Positions 10,229 through 19,826 are shown, numbered from the stretch's first letter. The stretch: DNA of 64,000 nucleotides from Marine Group II euryarchaeote MED-G38 (GCA_002457145.1 NTJP01000008.1:1-64000), one strand, 5' to 3'. Numbers and translations: made by a program. Notes: generated from the sequence alone by a model not told the origin.

Positions 10229-11821
10229 ATGGTCAGTCCACGAGCACTACTAAGTGTATGGGAAAAAAAAGGAATAGTAGAGTTTGCTAATTCACTTTCC
10301 GACTTGGGTTGGACTATTATTTCAACTGGTGGAACTTCAAAAAAACTAAGAGAATCAAATATAGATGTAATAGATGTCTCAGAAGTAACCAACCATCCTG
10401 AGATTTTGCATGGTAGGGTAAAGACTCTCCATCCTGCGGTTCATGGTGGGATACTTGCACGTAGAAAAATTGATAATGATTTAGAAACATTAGAAAAATT
10501 AGGCTATGGAACCATCGATCTAGTTTGCGTCAATCTCTATCCATTTCAGAATGTTGCAGCCCAAGAACCGAAAGTTTCTGATGAGGAATTAATAGAAATG
10601 ATAGACATTGGAGGGCCAACAATGATTAGATCTGCTGCTAAAAATCATTCCGATGTAATTGTAGTTACCAATAATAATCAATATGATGATATTATAAAAA
10701 AACTTTCCAAATCATCAGGAGAACCATCAGGTGTAGACATTGAAATGAGGAAAAATTTGGCAATATCAGCATTTCAATCCACTGCTTCTTATGATATAAT
10801 AGTGAGTAATGAATTAGAAGAACGTTTTTCAGATTTAGAAATACCTAGTAAGTTACACATAAGCACAGATATAGGAACACATCTAAGATATGGTGAAAAT
10901 CCACATCAACCAGCAGCCTTCTATTCAGATTCTATTACACAGGAAAAGACCGGTCTCGCTAATGCAATTCAACACGGAGGAAAAGAACTTTCGTTCAATA
11001 ATTATCTTGATTTAGATGGTGCATTACGTATTGCACGTAATCTTTTATTGGATATTACAAATCAATATAATCACGGTTGTGTGATAATAAAACACACTAA
11101 TCCATGTGGTGTCGCTTTGGATAAATACCAACATAATGCTTGGGAGAATGCACTGGCTAGTGATCCAGAGAGTGCGTTCGGGTGTGTCATAGCATTTACT
11201 ACAATCGTTCAAAAAGAAACCGCAGAATTAATTGGAAATCATTTTTTTGAATGCATTATTTCGCCGGGATATGCTCCTGGTGCATTAGAAATATTATCTT
11301 TGAAGAAGAACAGAAGAATGTTAACTTTGGATGACTTTTCTCCAAGAAATGATGAGATAAGACTACGTCAAATTAATGGAGGTTGGCTGGCACAGATACA
11401 AGGAGCTCCGAATATCGATTGGGGAAATGTAAAATGTGTTACAAAAAGAATTGCGAATGAAAAAGAATATGCACTTGCTAGATTTGGCTGTCAAGTTCTT
11501 TCAGAAGTAAAGTCAAACTCTGTTGCGCTTGTTTCGGAAACTGATACTGGATTTGCTACAATAGGCATTGGTCCAGGCCAAACAAGCAGAGTTGAAGCAG
11601 TACATATCGCTGCAAGAAGGGCCGGTGTAAGGGCCAAGTCATCAATGATGATTTCAGACGCATTTTTCCCATTCAGAGACGGTATTGATGCCGCAAACGA
11701 AATTGGAGTTAAAACAGTAATTCAGCCAGGTGGATCTATTCGCGATCAAGAGGTGATTGATGCCGCAAACGAGCATAAAATGTCCATGTTATTCACTGAT
11801 AAGAGATTATTTTTACATTAA
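10229..11821 (+). CDS. purH: Bifunctional AICAR transformylase / IMP cyclohydrolase
   Basis: The 530-residue product carries the last two steps of IMP synthesis: formylation of AICAR with 10-formyl-tetrahydrofolate, then ring closure. The N-terminal MGS-like cyclohydrolase domain shows STGGTSKKL and KTLHPAVHGGILARR. The transformylase part has RYGENPHQ, the catalytic KHTNPCG and the C-terminal FPFRDGID and IQPGGSIRD. Length matches bacterial PurH. ATG at 10229 is chosen; ATG at 10219 is in another frame. purN lies 600 bases on, so two folate-dependent purine steps sit close together though not in one operon. Confidence 0.95.
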   Translation: MVSPRALLSVWEKKGIVEFANSLSDLGWTIISTGGTSKKLRESNIDVIDVSEVTNHPEILHGRVKTLHPAVHGGILARRKIDNDLETLEKLGYGTIDLVCVNLYPFQNVAAQEPKVSDEELIEMIDIGGPTMIRSAAKNHSDVIVVTNNNQYDDIIKKLSKSSGEPSGVDIEMRKNLAISAFQSTASYDIIVSNELEERFSDLEIPSKLHISTDIGTHLRYGENPHQPAAFYSDSITQEKTGLANAIQHGGKELSFNNYLDLDGALRIARNLLLDITNQYNHGCVIIKHTNPCGVALDKYQHNAWENALASDPESAFGCVIAFTTIVQKETAELIGNHFFECIISPGYAPGALEILSLKKNRRMLTLDDFSPRNDEIRLRQINGGWLAQIQGAPNIDWGNVKCVTKRIANEKEYALARFGCQVLSEVKSNSVALVSETDTGFATIGIGPGQTSRVEAVHIAARRAGVRAKSSMMISDAFFPFRDGIDAANEIGVKTVIQPGGSIRDQEVIDAANEHKMSMLFTDKRLFLH

Positions 11822-11824
11822 ATG

Positions 11825-12322
11825 TTATTCACGACTTTTTATCTTTAAAATAACGTAGGCAATCCCCATAACCCCTACAAGAATAATCGTTGCTGAACCG
11901 TATCCGGGGTCAGCACCATCCCATGAGGCTGGATTTGACAATTCACCACTACCTTTTGTGGAAACATGCCATACAAAATATGTAGATAAAGAAGTCATGA
12001 TTGTAATTAACCCCACAACTCCATATTTAGCATGCCTAGGTATCGTTTTACCGGTGGCATAATATTCAAAAATAGAAGAACCAAAGTATGGATTCGTCAA
12101 AGTCCAATGAAATAATCTTTTATTAGAAATGGAAAATAAAAATGCAGCAGGAACGGCCCAAGATACAGTAGGCCATCCAGGAATAAAAACTCCTATTATC
12201 GCAAAAAAGACAAATAAACATCCTAGAGAAACATAAATTTTACTTTTAATAGGGTTGCTAGTAACAGCATATCTTTCGATAATTTGTTCTACATCATCTA
12301 GCCTTTCCATGCCGTTCTCCAT
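11825..12322 (-). CDS. DUF454 (YbaN-like) inner-membrane protein
   Basis: The 165-residue protein has the DUF454 pattern: GVFIPGWPTVSWAVPAAFLFS, then RLFHWTLTNPYFG and an IPRHAKYG segment. Predicted membrane spans lie near residues 28-65, 105-122 and 140-160. The N-terminal 25 residues are a cytosolic acidic extension. The biochemical role of the family is unknown. The gene converges on purH with a 3-base gap. Confidence 0.75.
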   Translation of the reverse strand: MENGMERLDDVEQIIERYAVTSNPIKSKIYVSLGCLFVFFAIIGVFIPGWPTVSWAVPAAFLFSISNKRLFHWTLTNPYFGSSIFEYYATGKTIPRHAKYGVVGLITIMTSLSTYFVWHVSTKGSGELSNPASWDGADPGYGSATIILVGVMGIAYVILKIKSRE

Positions 12323-12421
12323 TAATTGGCACGCCGTGTTGTGTTTAAGTTCAGTTATGTATAAGTTACTTTTTATTATTTTATAACGAAACCTAAAATC
12401 CTACTAACTCCTGACGTGTTC

Positions 12422-13060
12422 ATGGAGAAGCCATACATACTTCCTAGACGAGCTTCCATAGACAAACCCCTAAGGATAGCAGTCTTTATTTCAGGAAGTG
12501 GTTCAGGCTTGAATGCATTATTAAATTATCAACAAACTCCAAGAGCGCATATTACTAAATTAATTATATCAGATAATATAAATGCCCATGGTCTAAAATA
12601 TGGCTATGATAATAATATCAAAACAAAGATTATACCATTACCAGATATTTTTGATAAAAATAGACAGAGAATTTTACATGAAGGATTAATTAATATTGAA
12701 TTAATTAATTCAAAGGTCGAACTTATTGTTTTAAGTGGTTATATGAGGATTCTTACACCATCTTTTGTTGCTAAATGGAAAGGTCGTATAATAAATATTC
12801 ATCCTTCATTACTTCCTGATTTTCCAGGTGTACATGCACATAGAGATGCAATACAATCAGGTGTTAAGATAAGTGGATGTACTGTTCATTTGGTTGATTC
12901 CGGAGTAGATACTGGAATGATATTAGCGCAAAGAGAAGTTAAAATTATTCCTGGAGAAACGATTCAAACATTACAAGATAAAATAAAAAAAATAGAACAT
13001 GAAATATACCCCCAAATTCTAGATTTATTATGTGAAGGACAATATCATCCTATGTCATGA
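12422..13060 (+). CDS. purN: Phosphoribosylglycinamide formyltransferase
   Basis: GAR transformylase, the third step of purine synthesis, using 10-formyl-tetrahydrofolate. The sequence shows the N-terminal fold start RIAVFISGSGSGLNALL, the catalytic block INIHPSLLPDFPGVHAHRDAI, and CTVHLVDSGVDTGMILAQ with the active-site Asp (human Asp144 equivalent). The reading frame is open back to a GTG at 12416, but ATG at 12422 is the more likely start (212 residues). The 3' end overlaps the converging mobA-like gene by 16 bases. Confidence 0.92.
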   Translation: MEKPYILPRRASIDKPLRIAVFISGSGSGLNALLNYQQTPRAHITKLIISDNINAHGLKYGYDNNIKTKIIPLPDIFDKNRQRILHEGLINIELINSKVELIVLSGYMRILTPSFVAKWKGRIINIHPSLLPDFPGVHAHRDAIQSGVKISGCTVHLVDSGVDTGMILAQREVKIIPGETIQTLQDKIKKIEHEIYPQILDLLCEGQYHPMS

Positions 13061-13611
13061 GGATAATTAATATTCTTTAGGATTTTAAAATCTTCCAAAT
13101 AAGATGAACATTCTAGTTCAGAAAACTGAATAAACAATGGCTTTTTACTCCCTTTCTTTAATTTATTTAGTACTACTTTGGGCCTAACTAAAGATAGTAA
13201 TGGATGTTTTTTTACACCATCGGTTGGCATTAGTAAATCATCATTATCACCAATAGAATTTCTTAAACAATTAAAAAAATCATTTGTAACCCAAGGAACA
13301 TCAACAGTAGCTAGTTGTATCAAATCTTCTTTCAGAATACTATTATCTTCAAAATTTTCAATAATTGCTTCTATGGGGCCGGCGTACTGATTACTATCTA
13401 CAAACCAATCTAGTTCTATCTCTGAATTTATTATTTTACCATATTTTTCAATATATTTAATATCTGAAACTACTATTCTTATAGGTTCATTATCTGATGA
13501 ATACAGGGCATTTACTATACGAGAAATACAGTATTCCCCTTCAATTTTAATCATAGCCTTATCTTGCCCCATTCTTGATGATTTACCTCCTGCCAAGAGT
13601 AAAGACCGCAT
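13045..13611 (-). CDS. mobA: MobA-like molybdenum cofactor nucleotidyltransferase
   Basis: The 188-residue protein has the nucleotidyltransferase signature LLAGGKSSRMGQDKAMI at residues 4-21, a DVPWV metal-binding region near residue 100, and a C-terminal region HPLLSLVRP. MobA adds GMP to molybdopterin; a CMP-specific or related NTP-transferase role cannot be excluded. It is the last gene of a minus-strand group (14983 to 13045) with only 4 bases to the small gene before it. Its 3' end overlaps purN. Confidence 0.8.
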   Translation of the reverse strand: MRSLLLAGGKSSRMGQDKAMIKIEGEYCISRIVNALYSSDNEPIRIVVSDIKYIEKYGKIINSEIELDWFVDSNQYAGPIEAIIENFEDNSILKEDLIQLATVDVPWVTNDFFNCLRNSIGDNDDLLMPTDGVKKHPLLSLVRPKVVLNKLKKGSKKPLFIQFSELECSSYLEDFKILKNINYPHDIG

Positions 13612-13615
13612 TTAA

Positions 13616-13825
13616 TCACCTTAACTCATCTAGACGATTTAATGCATATTGGATTTCGTCCATAAGATCTAAAGCCCTTTTTAATAAAATTTGACGCTCC
13701 TTCCTTCCATTAGATTCACCCAACCAACGCATCAATTGTGAAATATCATCCGAATTTTTTTGTATTGTCCATGTAAGTACTTGTTCAGAAATAGGATCAT
13801 CTGATGGCAAAAGTCGTACGCCCAT
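13616..13825 (-). CDS. Small conserved-looking helical protein, unknown function
   Basis: A 69-residue protein, starting at ATG 13825, predicted almost entirely alpha-helical, with heptad-like leucines in its second half (LLKRALDLMDEIQYALNRLDEL). It has no Cys, membrane span or known motif. It lies 31 bases after the preceding gene and 4 bases before mobA, so co-transcription is likely. The function is not recognised. Confidence 0.55.
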   Translation of the reverse strand: MGVRLLPSDDPISEQVLTWTIQKNSDDISQLMRWLGESNGRKERQILLKRALDLMDEIQYALNRLDELR

Positions 13826-13856
13826 AACTGCCCGAAGGGCGGTAGTCCCATCAGTT

Positions 13857-14507
13857 CTACGGTTTAATGGCGCTTATTTTACTCATTATTCTTGTAATAA
13901 CTGAATCATTAGATGGAATATTTATATTTTCTAGACATGAAACCATATCTAAACTTGGATCAATCCCCCTAATCATTCCATTATATGTAACTAATATTGC
14001 CAAATGACCATCAACTAATCTTTTTTTACTCCACATTTTTCTAAGGCTTTCAGTTGGCATCTCTCGTCCGGAACGTAATAATTCTTCTATTGTTAGTAAT
14101 AACCCATCAATAGGCTCCTTTTTTCTTAGGCATGATCTAAAAATTTTCCAAGGATTAGTTTTCATACTTGCATGATCCAAATTAGCAATTAGTATAGCTG
14201 AAAGTGCTACATCTTCTCTGCCATGTCTTTTCCATAATTTTTCATTAAATTTTAATAACAATTTATGATTTCCATTGTTTTTTGTTATTAACCAAGATGC
14301 CAATCTTCTAAGTAAACCATCAGGAGTACCTAGATGGAACGAGTAACCAGCTGAAGACCCCAACCTATCGGTACTTGATTTCATTATTAGGGCTGGAATT
14401 CCTATTGGGTAGGCCTCTCTTGTAATTTTTAATAATTTTTTTTCTGAAGTATGTACCGAATCTTCATACTCTGCTAAAAATTCATCTAATACTGTATACT
14501 CTTTCAT
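13857..14507 (-). CDS. Uncharacterised helical protein, coupled to a TerB-like gene
   Basis: A soluble 216-residue protein rich in Leu, Lys and Arg, apparently all-alpha. Segments such as AILIANLDHASMKTNPWKIF and SLRKMWSKKRLVDG could form HEAT-like or ALK-like helices, but no catalytic motif is seen. Its ATG overlaps the stop of the upstream TerB-like gene by four bases (14504-14507), a sign of translational coupling. The function is not recognised. Confidence 0.6.
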   Translation of the reverse strand: MKEYTVLDEFLAEYEDSVHTSEKKLLKITREAYPIGIPALIMKSSTDRLGSSAGYSFHLGTPDGLLRRLASWLITKNNGNHKLLLKFNEKLWKRHGREDVALSAILIANLDHASMKTNPWKIFRSCLRKKEPIDGLLLTIEELLRSGREMPTESLRKMWSKKRLVDGHLAILVTYNGMIRGIDPSLDMVSCLENINIPSNDSVITRIMSKISAIKP

Positions 14508-14983
14508 TTACGATCCTCATTTTTAACAAGAATATTATCAAAAATATCTCCCATGCGATCAATAGAGTCATATAACCTTATTCTAACCTCATCTTTTAGA
14601 GTTCTGTGAATGACTTCCTCTAACTGCCTATCCATACTTCGAGCAATCGCTCTGTGTTCCGAATCGTCTATTTGAAATATTTTTCTGAGATATGCAATTT
14701 GTAAGAGCTCATCATCTGATCGGTCTGTATGAATCAACATCGCCTCCAATACTTGCCCATAAATTCGCCGCTGTTCTTCTTCACTAATTTTTTTTCCAGG
14801 CTCAAGACTTTTGTTGTCGATAATCGAGTCATAAATCATTTTAGGTTCATTATCATCCAATTTTAGCGAATGAGCCAGTTTTATCAATAAACGTTTTTCA
14901 CCATTACTCAATTGACCATCTTTTAACGCTAGAGAAGTGGCCCCACGAAACACACTTCGTCTGTCAAAACCAAATTCCTCCAT
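14504..14983 (-). CDS. TerB-like helical domain protein
   Basis: A 159-residue all-helical protein. The pattern LALKDGQLSNGEKRLLIKLAHSL (described here by residues ~18-40), with Asp-Gly-x-x-x-x-x-Glu, recurs in the TerB/DUF533 tellurite-resistance fold, and a second similar helix pair follows (AMLIHTDRSDDELLQIAYL). TerB-like proteins bind divalent metal or act as scaffolds; that this one does so is inference. It is first in a minus-strand group of four that ends in mobA. Confidence 0.5.
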   Translation of the reverse strand: MEEFGFDRRSVFRGATSLALKDGQLSNGEKRLLIKLAHSLKLDDNEPKMIYDSIIDNKSLEPGKKISEEEQRRIYGQVLEAMLIHTDRSDDELLQIAYLRKIFQIDDSEHRAIARSMDRQLEEVIHRTLKDEVRIRLYDSIDRMGDIFDNILVKNEDRK

Positions 14984-15210
14984 ACCTTTCGATGTAAGCC
15001 AGTGAATATAATTCCTCGCTAAAATTAATTTTTAGATAAATAATAATAAAAATTATTTTTAATAGGAGCATTCATCAACTAGCGACTACTGGGTCAATAT
15101 GCTTACAAGCCACACTCGAGGATGCCTTGCGTCCATTCACCCAACTGCCATTTAGGCAAATCCGGAACGAGTTTTTGGGGTGTGGATTTAAAAAATGGAG
15201 AGAAAATAAT
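14984..15210. other. 227-base gene-free stretch with a G+C-rich core; possible unassigned RNA
   Basis: The outer parts are very AT-rich, but about 15075-15175 is close to half G+C by count, far above other spacers here. GGGTCAAT (15091-15098) can pair with ATTCACCC (from about 15139) with one mismatch, enclosing about 45 bases. It is not a tRNA, 5S rRNA or SRP RNA by any motif I can find. The frame leading into dnaG is open through it but lacks an ATG or GTG. Confidence 0.35.
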
Positions 15211-16377
15211 ATGTCAAAAGAAGGAAAATATATCATACACGCATCAATTCGTACAGACGGAACAGTTGCAAGAAAAGACGTCATAGGGGCTATTTTTGGT
15301 CAAACAGAAGGCCTCCTAGGAGATCAATTACAATTGAGAAAATTACAAAGAACTGGAAGAATAGGACACGTTGATGTGGTACTACATCAAAATAAAGGAC
15401 AAGTGCAAGGAGAGATTCTAGTAACCTCATCTTTGGATCAAGTTAGTACTGCAGTAATTGGAGCCGCATTGGAAACAATAGAAAGAATTGGTCCTTGCAA
15501 ATCTTCAATAAAGGTAAAACAGATAGAAAATATACGTTCAGCAAAGAGAGAACATGTAATTGATAGAGCCAAACAATTACTGGTTAATTTAGTAAATTCT
15601 GGTACAGATGAATCAAAGAACATTCTTGATGAAGTAAGATCTGTTTTAACACTAAATACTGAGATAGAAATTTCTGGCATGACTGCGGGTCCAAATGTCA
15701 AAAATAGTGAAGCCATAATTATTGTTGAAGGAAGAAATGATGTCAGAAATTTATTGAAATATGGAATAAAGAATGCTATTGCAACCATGGGGTCTGGTAT
15801 TGATTCCGAACTCGTATCATTGGCCAAAACAAAGAAAGTAGTTACAGCATTCTTAGATGGAGATAGGGGCGGTAAACTATTATTGTTAGAATTAAGTGGT
15901 AAATTAGGAAAAACACTTACTCATGTCTCTATAGCTCCTCAAAGTAGAGAAGTAGAACACCTAGAAGGTAAAGTTATTACAAAATGTCTTAACCAAAAAG
16001 AAGTATCCTCAAAAGCAGTTGCTAGAATTCAGGTTGAAATACAAAAAGATGATGATGAAACCGTAGGCACCGGTACAGAATTATTGGAAGTACCAGATCA
16101 TGTAAAAGAATGGGCCGCACATCTTGAAGGTTTACCACGAAATAAAGCAATTATTATTCATGAAGATGGTACCGCCTCAGAACCAATTGGTGCTAGCAAT
16201 TTGAAAGAATCACTAGAAGAAACACAGGGGGCCCAAGGACTTGTTTTCGCTGGAAAAATTAATGACAAAATATTTGATTATGCTTCTGGTGCTGGCATAG
16301 AGAATGTACTCGGTAATTCTAGAGGTAACACTTCGCGTAAGCAAGATGTTCAAGCCTTTTCACCAAAAGATTTTTGA
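15211..16377 (+). CDS. dnaG: Archaeal DnaG-type primase (Toprim domain)
   Basis: The protein starts MSKEGKYIIHA at ATG 15211, the usual archaeal DnaG N-terminus, followed by FGQTEGLLGDQL. The Toprim core shows IIIVEGRNDV with the catalytic Glu and FLDGDRGG with the Asp pair. The length (388 residues) fits the family. In archaea DnaG can make short RNA primers but is also found with the exosome and Csl4, so an RNA-decay role is possible. A longer frame back to TTG 15127 exists, but nothing in the extra residues looks like DnaG. Confidence 0.9.
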   Translation: MSKEGKYIIHASIRTDGTVARKDVIGAIFGQTEGLLGDQLQLRKLQRTGRIGHVDVVLHQNKGQVQGEILVTSSLDQVSTAVIGAALETIERIGPCKSSIKVKQIENIRSAKREHVIDRAKQLLVNLVNSGTDESKNILDEVRSVLTLNTEIEISGMTAGPNVKNSEAIIIVEGRNDVRNLLKYGIKNAIATMGSGIDSELVSLAKTKKVVTAFLDGDRGGKLLLLELSGKLGKTLTHVSIAPQSREVEHLEGKVITKCLNQKEVSSKAVARIQVEIQKDDDETVGTGTELLEVPDHVKEWAAHLEGLPRNKAIIIHEDGTASEPIGASNLKESLEETQGAQGLVFAGKINDKIFDYASGAGIENVLGNSRGNTSRKQDVQAFSPKDF

Positions 16378-16502
16378 TTTTTATTTAATCTCTTGCCCCT
16401 GATTAATTAATATCCTGACTATTTTTAATTACTATTGTAATTGCTATCTTCTACATGTAATTAGTAGAAGCCATCAAAAGTCTAGTATGTCCGCTAAGGG
16501 CG

Positions 16503-18785
16503 ATGGATTCTTCTACAATGACTTTAGGAACGGTCTATGGAATACTCATCATCGCATTTACTACTCTTTGGTTAAAACATAATAGTATGCTAAGAAAGAG
16601 TAAAAAATTTCATACGAGACTAGGCTCCTTACAAGGAAGTCTGAATGATAAAGCAACTTCTTTGGATCTATTATCTAGAGGAGTTAACACCATCCTCTCT
16701 GACTCTCCAAAAGTACATGATTTGTTGAATGTACACCATTCATTAGAAAATGCTGAAAATTTATTATTAAATCAAGGATTCGCAATAAGCTCTAGCGAAT
16801 CATGTGCTATAGCTACTCATGCCACGAGATCCATATTGATTCATTACCCTGGCCTTACTCATAATGAGTATGAAGAAATTACACCAGGGCTCTTACCATT
16901 AACAAAAAGATTAGATGTAATACTGACTCAATCAGATATGAAAGCAGAAGATATTGAATTGAATGGGAATGAATATAGGAGGATAGGCGAATTGTTTCAT
17001 GCAATTGGAAAAATAGACAGAGCTGCAGATTTTTACAAAATGGCACATGAGTTAGAACCTGAAGACCCCAATTCACTTTTATCATTAGCAGATATTCAGA
17101 GGCATAAAGGCGATTTAGAATCTCTTGATATCACTTTGGAGAGATTATTGGCAATTAATCCAGATAACATGCAAGTTCTTCAAGAGCAGATACTATTAGT
17201 TATGGATTCAGATTCTAACCGCGTTTCTAGAAATAAGAAAAGATTAGAAGGATTGGGCGTAGATACAGAAAATATAGGACATGATATGTTAGAATTTTCT
17301 GACATAGTCGATAGAGCAAATAAGATTGGTCGTCAAATAAATCCTATTTTTGGAAAGCCTAAAAATGCGAAAGAATTAGTTAACAAGGCCACTAAATTAT
17401 TATTATTATCTGAAATTAATACTGCTTTAGAATGTGTTGAAATGGCATTAAAACTGGATCCAAATAATGGAGAAGCATGGCTTTTACATTCTAAAATATT
17501 ATCCACAAACCCATATAAAATAAAGGAAGCATTAGCCAGTATCAAGAAAGCAAAGGCATTAGGTGAGTTTGGTATAATAATAGAATCTGAGATATTAGAA
17601 AATAATGGTAAGTTTGATGCTGCAATTTCAGCACTTGAAGGCTATTTATCAAATGAAACCGAAAACCCTGAAGTCAGAGGTCGTTTGAGTTTATTACTTC
17701 TTAGAAATGGTTCTTTAGAATGGTCCAAAAAGGTGCTGGAAGAGGCACCAGAAGAATCTTGGAAACATTCCGCTTTACATGTTATGAGGGGCCGTCTATA
17801 TCTTTCAGATGTTGATGAATATAGAGATAATACTGGTAATCATAACCAATTGATTCTTTTAGATGCTCTTTCATCATTTGACTCAGCGATTGAATATGAT
17901 CGTGAATCTGGATTAGCATGGTTAGGAAGGTCTCGAACATTAAGATACCAAGGCTCACTTAATGAGGCTGAAATAGCATTGGTAAGGGCAAGAAGACTAA
18001 TTCCTGAACATCCCTCTATACCTCTAGAAGAAGCACAACTTTCTATGGATTTAGGAAAATTAGATCAGGCCAATGTAATGATTTCAGAAGCATCCACTCA
18101 ATTACAAAATAATATTACAATACCATTCCTAAAAGGATTAATTGCTGCAAAGAAAGGAAATCTATCTGAAGCACAAGATCTATTCACCCGCACCCTTGAA
18201 ATGGATGAAAATCATGTAAGGGCCCGGTTAAATAGATGTTCTGCCGCTCTTTTAAGAGAAGAATTAGGTTTGGCCCTAGATGATGCTAACTTCTTAGTTG
18301 AAAATAGGCCTGATCTAAATTTGGCTAGATTAAGAAGGTCGGAAATTCTAATGAATTTAGGAGATTGGATAGAAGCCGATATTGAACTAAGACGTTTATT
18401 GACAAAATCTCCCGAATATACGATGGCCTTGGTTCATTTAGGGACTTGTATGAATGCAATGGGAAGGGCTGAACAGGCAGAAAAGCCACTGAATAAGGCA
18501 ATACAAATAGATCCGACACTTTCAGATGCATGGTATCAAAGAGGCCTTTTGTATCTAGATTTTGGTAGATTGGATGAATCATTTTCAGATTTTGAAAGTG
18601 CTGCCAAATGTAATCCAAGACATCTCGATGCAAGGCTTAGAATTGCTGCAATTTTACATGATGGAGATAGCCCAGAAGCTGCAATATCTGCATGGAGGGA
18701 AGTACTGAATATCGATCCAGAAAATCGTCTAGCCAGAAGGCGGTTAGAAGAAAGTAGAGGGAAAACTACCAGACAAAAAATTTAA
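16503..18785 (+). CDS. Membrane-anchored TPR-repeat protein
   Basis: A 760-residue protein with one N-terminal membrane span (residues ~6-24, GTVYGILIIAFTTLWL) and then mostly helical repeats. Clear TPR units with the W/L-G-Y-A-F-A-P pattern lie at about residues 165-230, 300-360 and from 440 to the end (e.g. AWYQRGLLYLDFGRLDESF). They predict a superhelical scaffold facing the cytoplasm or the outside. No catalytic domain is visible. The protein partner is unknown. It stands alone between dnaG and a redoxin gene. Confidence 0.8.
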   Translation: MDSSTMTLGTVYGILIIAFTTLWLKHNSMLRKSKKFHTRLGSLQGSLNDKATSLDLLSRGVNTILSDSPKVHDLLNVHHSLENAENLLLNQGFAISSSESCAIATHATRSILIHYPGLTHNEYEEITPGLLPLTKRLDVILTQSDMKAEDIELNGNEYRRIGELFHAIGKIDRAADFYKMAHELEPEDPNSLLSLADIQRHKGDLESLDITLERLLAINPDNMQVLQEQILLVMDSDSNRVSRNKKRLEGLGVDTENIGHDMLEFSDIVDRANKIGRQINPIFGKPKNAKELVNKATKLLLLSEINTALECVEMALKLDPNNGEAWLLHSKILSTNPYKIKEALASIKKAKALGEFGIIIESEILENNGKFDAAISALEGYLSNETENPEVRGRLSLLLLRNGSLEWSKKVLEEAPEESWKHSALHVMRGRLYLSDVDEYRDNTGNHNQLILLDALSSFDSAIEYDRESGLAWLGRSRTLRYQGSLNEAEIALVRARRLIPEHPSIPLEEAQLSMDLGKLDQANVMISEASTQLQNNITIPFLKGLIAAKKGNLSEAQDLFTRTLEMDENHVRARLNRCSAALLREELGLALDDANFLVENRPDLNLARLRRSEILMNLGDWIEADIELRRLLTKSPEYTMALVHLGTCMNAMGRAEQAEKPLNKAIQIDPTLSDAWYQRGLLYLDFGRLDESFSDFESAAKCNPRHLDARLRIAAILHDGDSPEAAISAWREVLNIDPENRLARRRLEESRGKTTRQKI

Positions 18786-18829
18786 TGTTTTTACAAAGCA
18801 TTAATTCCACAGTGCACTTCCGATAAAAT

Positions 18830-19384
18830 ATGACTGAAGGCAAGGGGATAGAACCTGGAGATAAAGCACCAAATTTTATGCTAAAAAATGCCAATCCATC
18901 AATTTCTGGAGATATTGTCTCTTTCTCTGAATCAATAATGGAAAATGGGTTGATAGTTATGTTTACTTGCAACCACTGCCCTTACGTCGTAGGCTCTGAA
19001 TCAAGAATAGAGGCCATGTCACTAAAAGCTCAAAGTAATAATATTGGATTCATTGGAATTAATTCTAATGATCCAATAAATTATACTACCGATTCTTGGG
19101 AAAATATGGTTAAAAGAGCAAAATCTGGAATGTCATATGCTTATTTAGTAGATGAAAATCAGGAAATTGCACAAAATTATGGTGCTGAAAGAACACCTGA
19201 ATTTTATTTAATAAATTCATCTGGAATAGTTGTTTATCGAGGCCGTTTAGACGACTCTCCACGTGATCCTTCTCATGCTAAAACTTCTGATTTATCTGAT
19301 GCAATAGATGAACTAATTGCGGGTCAACCAATCTCTCAAGCTAGGAATGATAGTATCGGTTGCTCAGTAAAATGGAAAAATTAA
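18830..19384 (+). CDS. Thioredoxin-fold redoxin with CNHCPY motif
   Basis: The 184-residue protein has the AhpC/TSA-redoxin fold. It opens GDKAPNFMLKN and has a CxxC site within FTCNHCPYVVG near residues 46-56, then YGAERTPEFYLI containing the cis-Pro, and YRGRLDD. The CNHCP redoxin group is common in bacteria and archaea and is taken to be a cytosolic thiol oxidoreductase; substrates are not established. There is no signal peptide. Confidence 0.8.
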   Translation: MTEGKGIEPGDKAPNFMLKNANPSISGDIVSFSESIMENGLIVMFTCNHCPYVVGSESRIEAMSLKAQSNNIGFIGINSNDPINYTTDSWENMVKRAKSGMSYAYLVDENQEIAQNYGAERTPEFYLINSSGIVVYRGRLDDSPRDPSHAKTSDLSDAIDELIAGQPISQARNDSIGCSVKWKN

Positions 19385-19403
19385 TTGTTAAATTAAGAAG
19401 CAA

Positions 19404-19826
19404 TTAGTACTGTTCCAATACAAGTTCAGTTTGAGTTGAACTAATATCACCGGGCGCTGCTAACCACATTTTATCTAACATATTTCTCAATCCTGCAGTG
19501 TCATCCACATGCACGATAGCAATTAAGTCAGCTTCACCACTTATCTCGTAAACAGATTCTACTCCAACCCAACCAGCAAATTCTCCTGCTAGAGTTCCAA
19601 TTTCGGTTCCTGGGCCAACTTTCATACGTATTAAAGCTGACAAACCTATTCCACTTTCTCTTACGGTATATCCTCTTATGACACCCTCTTCTTCTAATTT
19701 TCTCATCCTAGTCCTAACAGTCCTCTCAGTAACTCCAACACTTTTTGCTATTTCCACGTAAGCTGCTCTCCCATTATCTCTAAGTACTCCTAAAATGCTT
19801 CTATCTAAAGAATCAATATTTGACAT
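19404..19826 (-). CDS. Lrp/AsnC family transcriptional regulator
   Basis: A standard-length (140 residues) regulator. An N-terminal HTH (residues ~5-50, SVGVTERTVRTRMRKLEEEGV) binds DNA, and the C-terminal RAM domain (residues ~65-138) has the effector-linked pattern YEISGEADLIAIVHVDD. Such proteins form dimers to octamers and often sense amino acids. It is divergent from the next gene across a 140-base AT-rich spacer where it may act on itself. The ligand is unknown. Confidence 0.88.
   Translation of the reverse strand: MSNIDSLDRSILGVLRDNGRAAYVEIAKSVGVTERTVRTRMRKLEEEGVIRGYTVRESGIGLSALIRMKVGPGTEIGTLAGEFAGWVGVESVYEISGEADLIAIVHVDDTAGLRNMLDKMWLAAPGDISSTQTELVLEQY

Noticed and set aside
15070-15180. 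The G+C-rich block as 5S rRNA or tRNA
   Set aside because: No CCGAAC-type 5S core in the right context, no T-loop and no cloverleaf could be found on either strand.
15127-15210. N-terminal extension of DnaG from TTG 15127
   Set aside because: Archaeal DnaG normally starts at the MSKEGKY-type sequence; the extra residues lack similarity and the start codon is weak.
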